Positions 1 to 11,704 of a DNA stretch of 64,000 nucleotides are shown here, in pieces; the stretch's first letter is position 1, and every line of letters begins with the position of its first letter. The stretch is from positions 2,685,577-2,749,576 of the forward strand of contig KL647297.1 of NCBI GenBank assembly GCA_000727475.1, written 5' to 3'. The notes under the pieces are model-generated. The model was not told the DNA's origin and did no database searches. It saw only the letters and a program-made list of their open reading frames with translations. This DNA is from Sarcocystis neurona (Eukaryota; Apicomplexa; Conoidasida; Eucoccidiorida; Sarcocystidae). The translations under genes and the position numbers were made by a program.

Positions 1-563
1 GAAGTTGCTGCAGGAGCTGCTGCTGGTACCTACGGCGATGGCGGCGCTTCGCTCGTCGGACGCGGTGCTGCTGCTCTCCTGTGTCGACGCAGTGTACGTA
101 CACATGAACGCCTACAGCGAGGCCCAGCTCACAGCCTTCTGCAGACGAGCTGCTCAAGTGCGGTTCGAGATGAAACGAGAGGCTGTCCTTCCCCTTCCTA
201 CTGCTGCTGGCGCGCTCTCCTCTTCTTCTTCTTCGCCGTTTTCTTCAGGAAAAGCAGGAACCGCAAGAGCAGCAGCAGGACCCGCAGCAGCAGCAGCAGG
301 ACCAGCAGCAGGAACAGCAACAGATGCAGCGGCAGAGGGAGACGCTGCAGCCGGGCTTCCAGCAGCGTCCAGAGAGAGAGGAGCAGGAGCAGCACACGAA
401 GACGAAGCAGGAGCAGCACACGAGAACGAAGCAGTAGCAGCACCTGAAGACGGAGAAATTGAAGGAACTGCATTACATGGAGAAAAGAGAGAGAAAACTG
501 AACAAGCGCTGCGTCCTTCACCACCGGCTGCTCAGTCACGAGAGACGTGGGACTCCGTCGACG
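1..563 (+). CDS. Exon of the unrecognised gene (5' partial)
   Basis: Read from base 2 (AAG TTG CTG CAG). The first 60 residues are ordinary coding sequence (ALRSSDAVLLLSCVDAVYVH, then AYSEAQLTAFCRRAAQVRFE). Ala/Gly/Glu-rich low complexity follows. The donor is proposed at CGACG|GTGTGT after base 563, phase 1, which pairs with the phase-1 acceptor at 2224. The same frame runs on without stop to 658 into TA microsatellite, so the donor rather than a stop ends the exon. Confidence 0.5.
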
Positions 564-3500
564 GTGTGTGTCTGGCACTTTCCTGTTTGATGCCGCTGCT
601 CCTGTTGCACACATACAGCTATAGATATGGACATTTACATATATATATATATAAGTGAAGCGGCATATATGTATATATGTATGAGTGAAGCTGTGTCTGC
701 TACTTTCCCTTATGATACTGCTGCTCCTGCTGCATATATTTTAGTATATGTGTACGTCTGTATATTCGTGTGTGACGATAATATATATATATATATATGC
801 GTGAGCCTGAGTGATGCCGCGCCTGCCACTTCTCGCCGTGGTGCTGCTGCTTCTGCTTCGTGTGTATATACGTGTGTACGTAAGCATGTGAAGATACATA
901 TGTTTTATACATCTACATTCGGACGTATGTGTGACTGACACTGGCACTGCTGCGTCCCCCTTTTGTACGTACGGACGCGCGGGCCCCACATTCGTACGAG
1001 GGAAATAAGCAGCGCAGACGAGTGCAGCATGTCTGGTCAGCTGCCGCATGTAGCTAGACGCATGAACACACATAGAGTCATACTTGTATCAACACACACA
1101 GGGGATTTATATGTATATACATATATATGCGTAGATTTGTAGATATCCTTCGGCGAAATACAGACACACACAGGCGTGAAGACATGTTGATATGTATGGG
1201 TAGACAAGTGGATTTACATATATTATATGTATATATAAAACTATACCCACGCACGCATATATGTCTATAGTTGCAGGAGAGAAGGTGGAGCAGTGCTTCA
1301 TTGGCGCGCATATATATATATAGGTATGTTTAGGAGACGGGCAGACACAGCAGATGGGAAGATGTAGGGAGAAGTAGTGTGCCTGCTGAAGCCCCGAGAC
1401 GACGTGGAAATGGATATGCAGCAGCATTTCGGGGCTTCGACAAAGAGAGGGAGACGGCGAGAGAAAACGCGCAGCAGGTGCAGCTCTCGCGCCTGCTGCT
1501 GCATCTGTGGACGCGTTGCTGCTGTCTCTCTGCAGACGCTCTTCTTCCTGCTGCTGCTGCAGAGAATCAGCCACCTGCTGCTGTCGCTGCTGCCGCGCAT
1601 CTGTTTCGCATCTGCGCGACCTCCACTCACTACTGCTGCTGCACGTACGTCCCCATATACGTACACATATATATATATATGTCTGCGCAGCTTGGTGTAT
1701 GTATAGATAGAATCCTGACGAGATATATAAACCCACCAGAGACGTGATAAACGTTTGTCTACATTTGCATCTGTGTGTGTATGTCGAGGTATCCATGCAG
1801 CAATATGAATTTCTACACACGTGTGGGGATATATATATATGTGTATATTTGTCTTTGAGCCCTCTTTGAGTGAAGAGGTAAACAACTGGAGGCGTGCTGC
1901 TCCTGCTGTCTACGTGTCTCTCAATATCGTCCCCCGTTAACAAATACCGATGCACAACGATTCATCAACGGCGAAAAAGTATGGATAACCGCTCAAATAT
2001 ATATATGTATATATATATATGTATATATATATATAGATAGATAGATAGATGTGTAGACGCACACGTATATACACATGTGATACGATACTCTGGATTTACA
2101 TATTGCTGCCTGTCATATATATATATATATATGTATATGGCACTTGATTCATGTAGATGTGTTCAAGGTTTTGAGCGCGTGAAATTATCTATCTACGCGT
2201 AGATGTGTCTGCTTTTGCTGCAGGCTTCTATCTGATGGCGCTGTATATAATTGAGAAGCTCCCAGACCTGTCACTGCACCAGGAACGGCAGCAGCGGATG
2301 TTGCTACGTTCGCTCAGCTGCAATCATCCGGCTTCTCTGCGGCCCTCTCTGCTGCTGCTCTCTTCTTCGTTTCTTCCGCGTGCAGCGGCTGCTCTCGTCA
2401 AACGCACAAGTACGCCATTCTCTTTGCGGTGAACTGCTGCTGCTGCTGCTCCTCACGCTGCTCCTCCTGCTTCTCCCTCTGCAACTGCTGCTCCTCCTGC
2501 TCCTGCTGCTGCATGTGCTGCTCCTCCTGCTCCTGCTGCTGCATGTGCTGCTCCTCCTGCTCCTGCTGCTGCATCTGCTGCTCCCGCTGCTGTGGCTGCT
2601 CCTGCTGCTGTGGCTGCTGCTGCTTCTTGCGACGTGTTTCTGTAAATTTCGTTCCGGTGCCGCTGCTCCTTGTCGGAGTTGGGGCCGCAGCTACTGCAAT
2701 TCTGCGACTGCCGCGGCGCGGACAGAGCTGCTGATCTGCTGCTGCTGCGGAGTGTCGCCTGCTGCTGCTGCCGCACAGTGTGGTGCTGCTTCCGAAGTGC
2801 ACCTGCTGCTGCAGCGCTGCAGCGCGTTTTTCTGCTTCTGTAGGACCTGCGATCGCGCTGCTATTAGGCTGCTGCTGCTGCGGCGTACGCGACGGCGCGT
2901 GTGCCGCTACCGCAGTTGCTGCTGCGCTCTGAGTGCAACATCTACTCGTAGCGCTGCCGCTGCAACTGCTGCTGTAACTGTCGCTCCTGCTGCTGCTCGC
3001 CGGCTCCGCGGCTGCGTGCCCTGTTGCTGCTGCTGTTTTGTGCGCTGCCTCGGCATACGCTGTTGCTGCCGTTGCTTGCCACCTGTCTGCTACAGGTGGT
3101 GCTTCGGCCCCGTCTGCTGCTTTTGCTGCTGCCGCATTGTCTCCCGCAGACAGGTCGGTTGTTGCTGGCATGGATATGCACAGCTCTATGCGTGGTGGAC
3201 TGTTGTCCTGCTGGTTCGATAGCCGCCACAGCTGCTGCTGTCTGCCTGCTGCTAGTGGGGTTCCCAGGCTACTGTTGCAAGACTTGCTGCTGCTATTGCT
3301 GATAAATTAGTACCCTGCTGCTGTCTTCTCGTGGCACCGCCGCTGCAGCTAAATGCGCCGTTGCTATGTGGCTGGGCTGGCGCGCTGCAGCTACGGGTGC
3401 TGCTGTTGCTGCTACCTGCTGCTGCTGCTGTATGTCACTGCCCCTGCTGCTGCTGTTTTGCTGCAGCAGCACCTCCACGTCCTGCTGTGGCTGCTGATGT

Positions 3501-6500
3501 GCTGCTGCTGCCGCTGCCGTGCTGCTTGCTGCTGCTTCTTTCGGACACGCAGATAATTTGTGGAGCGGCGTGGACGTGCTGTGGCACCCCCCGCGTGCAG
3601 CAGAGCAGCAGCTGCCGCCGCCGTCAGTCTGCGAAGCTGCACTTGATGTTGCGGTCATCGGCCATCGGCTGCTGCTCTGCGGCGGCGGCAGCGACAGGAG
3701 CAACGCAGCCTCGCGCTGCAGCCAGGCTTCCGGCGGGGCGTTGCCGCACTTGCTGCTGCAGGAGCAGACGCAGCAGACGCAGAAGCAGCAGCAACAGCAG
3801 CAGCAGCAAGAGGTTCGCCGCGCTCTGCTAACCTACTGTAAAGCCGCTCAGCGCGTGCTGCAGGTGCATGCACAAAGCCTAAACGAAGAGAACTGCTGCC
3901 AGCTACTCCTGGCGGTTCTGCTCTTTCGCAACGTCTTCAGCAGTCATCCGAACTTCAAATTTCAATGGCAGGAAAATATACGTCTCCTTCTCCATCTGCT
4001 GAAAGAGGTGGGGCATGCACTCTTACTCTCTCTACACATATACATATATGCCTGCATGTGCGTGTACAGATACCTGTGTACAGGTGCACACATTTCCCTA
4101 TTGTCATAAATATATATATATGCACATATATATATATAGGGACACGTATATATAGATAGATATATAAATAGGGAGAGAGAGAGAGAGAGACGTAGATAGG
4201 TGTCTATGTATATTCACATGTGTGTATATAAAAGTTTAGGAATCTTTCAACGGAAGAATGCTTGTGTTGATATATTTGTAAATGTCTCGACGTCAATTTC
4301 ACCCTCGAATGGTTCTTGCAATATATCACACATCTATACACGTATAAACCTTTTCCCCCTATATATATATGTATCAGACATCAATATAAGGGAGCACAAA
4401 CGTACGTTTGCTCTCTATCTCTCTGTGTTTCTGTATATAAGTATATATACACGATACGTGCGACCGTCTTAAACTATATGCGTGTGGGCACGTTTCTACA
4501 TATATGTGGCTACTCCTATATACAAGTATGGACGCATCCGTGTGTGGAGGGATATGATTGTCTACAGGCTGCCCGAGACGCTTCGAGCACCTGTTTACGT
4601 GTCTGTACGTACTCCAGCTGCAGCAGTGTGCACGCTGTTGGCTTTTACATATACGTGTGCGTATACGTGTGGGGAGAGGTATGCGTGTGGCGGTGAGCTG
4701 GTGGATATTTCTCTCGCAGCAGTCGTATGCAGAAGCCGAAGAAAAGTCCTTCGCTGCAACCACGTATGCAGAGGGAGCCCCAGTGATAGGGCGCATGCAG
4801 TACACATATACGAAGAGAAAGAGACGAAGAAAGACTCGTATGTGCGCGCGTATGCGAAGGTCTCCTTGGTAATTTGCCCCCCCCCCCTCGCCAGCCAAAA
4901 AAATCGAGGAAAGGGAGCAGAGGGGAGAATATACGGATAGGCAGTGCCTCAGCATACGGATGGCTGGCTGGCCACCCGTCCACACACACACAGCCATAAG
5001 ATCGCATGTGCTGCCGGAGGCTGTTCTGTCGCTTCTGCTGCTCTGCTGCTCTGCAGTTGCTGGTTTTTTCTCTTCCTGCAGAAAGTTGGTGGGCGTCTGT
5101 TCTTCTGCCCTGGCTCCTCAGACACGCGAAGGTCTCTTCGTAGACTGTCCAGGAGGCCACTCATATGCATGCGCATAAGACACAGAGATACAGGGACTTA
5201 CATATACACCTACTATATAGATATTTATAGGGAACGTACACATGCACCTACACATATAGATATTTATACATATACTCATATGTATGTATATACATTTGAT
5301 GCTAAGATATAGGTGAACATATATATATATATATATATATGTGTATAGGTTTACAGCAGACACTGTTTGGACTGGGAGAAAGTCTACTCGTATAGAGGCG
5401 CACCTGCATGCGTGAAGCGCGCTTCTGTGTGTGATGACGTCTGGACGAAGTGTGTGTCTGCCTACAGACACACACTGCCCGAAGTTGCCTAACTTTTGTA
5501 CGGGAGAAAATTTATTTGCGTGGAGAAGTGCTACTACATACACGAAGGCGCGTGCGCATGCGTGGAGGGTTTTCGCGCCTTTTCTCTGTTTCTCTGTGTC
5601 TGCGTGAATTTCGACGTGGACAAATGTTTCTTCGTAAGTGTGTGCGGACACTCGCTTGGGGTCATGTATAGATCTACTTGCATTTGGTCACCTCATACTC
5701 CTGCAGGTATCCGCGTAGAATCACGCAGACATTGGGGCGAGGAGACACCCGCTAGGAGTTATATACATGCATACCTGTATGTATGTATTTTGTCGTCTAC
5801 AGACACAAGCATGGGGTCACGTATATACGTATTTGTAGGGTGTGGTATCATACACCTGCATCTAAACGCTTTCAGTTATATATATATATATTCATTTGTT
5901 TGTGCCAACAGATACACGCGTGGAGTTATATATATATATATGTGTATTTATATATTGCCCCTTCGCATGCGTGTAGAGTCTTGGAGGAGTCAGGTATGTA
6001 TGGATGTATGTATGTATGTATATATGCGTATATATGTATCGCGGCTTCGTGTGCATCTCGACAGATGCTTGGAGTATATGTATGCATGTATATATTGTGG
6101 CTTCGCATATATATAGCAATACACACACATATACATATATACGTATATAGCTAGATACACAGATAAATAGATAGATAGAAATTTGAAGCGTCGCATTGAA
6201 GAGAGGGACGTTCGTAGGTGCGTTTGATTGTGGATCTCTTCTCTCCGGGTATCTTTAGACAACACATATATGTAGCCATCTGTATACGTAATATTCTTCA
6301 CATATATCTACGTATAAATAGATAGATAGAGAGCTAGGAAAGTAGATATATAGATAGATATATAAGGGGATAGACAGACAGGCGCTGTAAAGAAGAAGCC
6401 GTCTGTGTACGTAATGTATCTTTATATATGTATGTAGATGGATAGACAGATTGATAAGTAGATAGATAAGTAGGTACTCAAGGAGGTAGACAGACGTGCA

Positions 6501-9500
6501 CGCTAGGGAAGAAGGAGGAGGAGGAGAAAATGAAGAAAGCAGCAAATTTGTGCTGAGTGCGTGAGTATAGAGAGAGACGGAGAGAGAAATAGGTCGAAAG
6601 GAAGAGAGAAGATGTGGACGCTTCGAGGGTCACATATATCTCTTGGTGTTGTGTATGGTTGTTCGCCTAGAGAAAACGAGAGGGAAAAGAAGAATGACGT
6701 GTACGTAGCCATTTACATGTTGGGACGTGTAGTGCACATACGCACATATGCAGAATAACACCAGGAAACGGCGCCGTCATCGTAGGGCAGCACACACTGC
6801 AGCGCACATACACAGTATACCTGCCGCGGCAGGATTAGTGCTGCCCAGCCTTCTTGCTTTCTCGAGAAAGCCGGTGTCGTCACCAGGAACACGCTCTCGC
6901 AGGTGCTGCAGCAGTAGCAGGACTGCAGCAACAGCAGCAGCAACCGCAGCAGCAACAGCAGCGCAAGCCGGCGCACGCGTACAAGCAGTGGCAGCAGCAA
7001 GAGTGTAGCGGCAGCAGCAGCAGCGGAATAAACGGAGTGGCATCAGCGGCGCTTCAGCAGATGGACTGTTGTAGGATTAGAGCGCTGACGGGAGCGCCAG
7101 CAGGTAATGTCGACGCTCCCAGTAGGAAGAACAATAATAGCAGCACCAACAACCTGACGGAGGAGAAACGCAGTAGCAGCGGCAGTTCGAGCTGCACCAG
7201 GGACAGGCAGAATTCTCGCCGTATCAACGGCGCTCCGACTACTGCTCAGCTGCGGTCCTTCGAGTTTGCTGCTGCTGCGCTTCTGCTGCTGCTGCGCTTC
7301 TGCTGCTGCCCTTGCACGTGCTGCAGCCCCTGCACCTGCTGCTGCTGCTTCTGCTGGTACTCCTGCTTTTGCTGGTACTCCTGCCTCTGCTGCCGCCGCT
7401 GCCTCTGCTGCTGACCGTGGCTCTGCTGCAGCGCTTCTGCTGCTCCTGCATGTGGTGCAGCTATTTCTGATGCTGCAGGTGGTCCTGCTGGTGCTCCTTG
7501 TGACTGGAGCTCTGCGACCCCCCGCCTTCACCTGCTGCGGTGGTGTCATTCTCCGCTGCTGCTGCTGCTGCTGTCAGTGAAGTCGTGGGGAGTTGTATGC
7601 TGCTGTTGATTGCATGACCAGACGCTAAGTTGACGTTCGTTTGTTGCAGCGGCGCAGCTACTCTTACGGTGCTCTCTGCGTATCATAAAACCTCGTCTGC
7701 TGTTGCTGCGACGGATATTTTTGGCGCTGCTGTGTGCTGCTGCTGCAGTGCGTCCTAATGGGTCACGCTGCTCTTGTTGTGTCCTGATGCTGCCGCTGGG
7801 AAGGTTAGCTGCTGCTGCTGCAGAACGATTGCACAGCTGGTGCTGGTGATTCAGATTGCCGTTTCTGCGGGTAGTTCTGTTTCAGCCCCCCGGGAGGAGC
7901 TTTTGTTGCTCCTGCTGCTGAGTCGTCCTGCTGTTGCTGCTGAGCGAAAGACATCGCTGCTGCTGCCGTTTCCTGCTTGCACTGCTCCCGTTTTTCTCGA
8001 GCACCACGCTGGCCTGCTGCAGTTGCTGCCGTAACAGGCGGCTGCTGTTACTGCGCGGCCTTGCTGCAACATCTGCTGCTGTTGTGGATCTGCAGCTTCA
8101 CGTGCCGCGCCAGCTGCTTCTTGAACTGCTGCTGCTGTTGCACATCTCTGCTCTCTTCTCTCTCTTCAAACACATACATCGTACTTCAAACGTTCACCTC
8201 TATACAGGTATATGTATACTGGTTTATGTATACATATATGTATACATATATATATATACATAAATGTATGTAGATTTCTGTATATGTGTGTGAATACATG
8301 TATACGCATATGCACATACGTGTGTATATATATGTATATATATACTTGTGTGTGTCACGGTGTGGTGCAGCGAGCATCAAAGCTTTCTCTTCCACATGCA
8401 GGATTGCTACTGCAGTCTTTAGAGGCGCTGGCAAATGATCGACGCAGCAGAAGGCGCCCGAGAAGAAGCAGCAGCAGCAGTCGAGCGACAGAAGAAAGCA
8501 GCAGCAGCGCGTCTCACCCAGCGGCGACCGTGGGGTTGCTTGTGGCGCTGTTACATCGCAGCGCGACGGCAGGGAATGCTCCTGTTCCCCTGACAAGCAG
8601 CAGCAGGGAGAGCGTCAGCAACAGGACCGGCAGCAGCAGGTGCAACAGCAGCAGTAGCCTGCAGGGGAGCAGGAGCAGCGGCAGCATAGTAAAATGCAGC
8701 AATACCAGACTCAACGGCAGCAGCAGCGGCTTCTCGGTTCAGCCGTCTCAGTGGACGGCAGAACTCGCCCCCCCGCCCAGCTTCTTCTCCTGGCTGCAGC
8801 AGGGGCGACTAGCCGCCAGGCAGGCGACCACGGGCAGCAGCAGCAGCAGTAACAACAGCAGCAGAGGCGGGGACACGTTGACCGCGATGCAGGCTCGCCA
8901 GCTGCGCGTGCTGCTGCGTCTTTTTCTGCCGCGGCCGCTCGAGGCGCTGCGGTAAGGAGCACCTCGTTTGCTGCTCCGCTCACCAAGAGTTTCTCTGAAT
9001 GCTGCGACGTCTCTTACTTTGTAGAAGAATATGAAAGTGTACACACTTGTGCAGCGTGTGTGTTTCTCTCTGTTCAGAGATATATATATCTATCTGTGTA
9101 TACAGGAATTAGTATGTTTCACCCTCTTTGGCTTCTGTGTGGACACAGACGGGTTTCGCCCGCTACACGCTTCTTTACGCTTCCTCACCTATGTAATCCT
9201 AGCTCCCGAACATCTCTATCCTGTGTATCTTTGTGCGTACATATCTACGTACAGGCACATATTATATACATGTATATATAGAGAGGGAGATTCACAGCCA
9301 CGTACGGTTGCCTATTTTTGTACGTACGTACGTCCACAGAAAGATATAGAATATATGTGTGTGTGTACATGTGTAAAGAGAAGGAGAGTAACAGCCCCCT
9401 ATGAATGTCTAATCATACGTAAGTACATACACATACACAGGCCAATACATATATATATATATATGTGTATGTGTGTGGAGAGAGAGGGGGAGAGCCACCT

Positions 9501-11199
9501 ATGAGTATATTTCTCAGGAGTGCATGGCTGCCTCTCTGCGAAGCTGCTCGACGTCCCTGTATATCTGCAGTCCATTTTCGCGTAGGTCGACCCATGTCTT
9601 CGACACTTCACCAACATTTACATACAAAATTTAACTCGACTGCGTCTCCTGCGACGAGGCAGCATTGCCGCGGTGCCTATCGGTTGGCCGGGCGGTGTTT
9701 TCCTGGACTAGGAACTCTCTCTGCCGCTTTAACGTGTGTCCCTCTCTCACGTTGCATATATACAAATATTTGTACGTACGTACGGAAGAGATATATAGTG
9801 AGAAAGGTGGTGAGACAGAGAGGGGGACTAATTGAGAAGAGATACAGAGGGAGAGAAAGATAGAGATACCTATAGATATCGCACACACGTGCGTCTGCGT
9901 CATGCGGCACGGCCTTCTACATATTTGGGCAGCTCGCTGTCGTTTTCTGTCCGCCTCTCTCGCTCTGTTTGCGTGGCGGTCTGTTTTCTCTTCCGCCTTC
10001 CTCTGCCTTCACGAGAGGTACTCCCTCGCCCTCAGTCAATATACACACGTGTGTTCCCCTCCACGTGCAAGCGTCGTGTATCCCTATGTAGAGACGTCCC
10101 AACCGCCGTGCTGCTGCCCTCAGCGTGTCAAACTCGTGGAAAGGAAAAGTGCGAAGGATACTGCATCACAGACGGCAGCGGAAACCTGCTGCTCCTGTCT
10201 CTCGCAGTTTCTGAGTTGCCAGTGCGCTGTGTGCGCATGGCTGTGCTGCAGCACGTAGAGAAGAGAAGAGCAGCAGCAGCCGCAGCAGGTCGGAGAAGCG
10301 CAGGGCTGCGGCTGTTCTGGCGTCTGCTGTCGATACTGCCGCAAGCGCGCACGTCTAAAGAAACCAGCAGCACAAATGAGCAGCCGCAGATGCTGCTAAC
10401 TACACATGTATACGTTTGTGTATGTATGTCTGTATCTGGTGTACACCCATGTGTATTTGTCTGTGCATATAAATATATATGTCCATACACATGTGTGTAT
10501 TTATGTGTGTATATTATGGGATACACGTGTGGATATGTCCGCGCGCGTGTATATGTATATATACATCTGTTGAAAGAGTGAGAGGGAGAACTAATATACA
10601 CAAACGTGTACTTGTATGTACACGTTTCTACGGATATATATTACATACACATATACCGTTTGGGTGGTTTGTTGGTTGGGTATACAAAGGTGATATCCAC
10701 AAGTATGTCTTAGAGTGTATACAGTGAATCACAGATTCACCTGCCAATCACCTATTTACCTGTTGATTTATAATTACTTCTTCGAACGAAATGCCCATTT
10801 GTAACGTATACCTGTTTACGTACAGACATTTATCTGTCTTGTGCTTCTCTCGATATACGTAAATAGATTTTTGTCTACATATGGGTATCCGTAGGTTTCT
10901 CGCTTTACTTGCGTCCGTGTGCACGCAAAGAAGTTTGTATCGACTGCTGCTGCTGAAAAGTCCGCTATGCCTCCGTATCCCCTACACACGTATGCACATA
11001 GAAAAACGCATATCTGTATATATATATATATACGTATATATCTGTAAGTGAGCTGGTATACACTTCTGTATGGGTGACTCGCGGAATTCATGCCTGCTGT
11101 ATTTAGATACAAATACTAAGATATTTTTACCTGGTGGAGCAAAATTATGAATAAGTTTCTTCTCAGGTGATTTACTTACACAGTTCCAACAGGCTCGTG

Positions 11200-11240
<41 letters not shown>

Positions 11241-11666
11241 TAGGNNNNNNNNNNNNNNNNNNNNNNNNNNNNNNNNNNNNNNNNNNNNNNNNNNNNNNNN
11301 NNNNNNNNNNNNNNNNNNNNNNNNNNNNNNNNNNNNNNNNNNNNNNNNNNNNNNNNNNNNNNNNNNNNNNNNNNNNNNNNNNNNNNNNNNNNNNNNNNNN
11401 NNNNNNNNNNNNNNNNNNNNNNNNNNNNNNNNNNNNNNNNNNNNNNNNNNNNNNNNNNNNNNNNNNNNNNNNNNNNNNNNNNNNNNNNNNNNNNNNNNNN
11501 NNNNNNNNNNNNNNNNNNNNNNNNNNNNNNNNNNNNNNNNNNNNNNNNNNNNNNNNNNNNNNNNNNNNNNNNNNNNNNNNNNNNNNNNNNNNNNNNNNNN
11601 NNNNNNNNNNNNNNNNNNNNNNNNNNNNNNNNNNNNNNNNNNNNNNNNNNNNNGTCGTGTGTGTGG

Positions 11667-11704
<38 letters not shown>

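Noticed and set aside
2251..3222. 323-codon Leu/Cys-rich open frame on the plus strand and 257-codon Gln/Ala frame on the minus strand
   Set aside because: Both are readings of the same CTG/CAG tract; several frames are open at once and no non-repeat conserved block is present.
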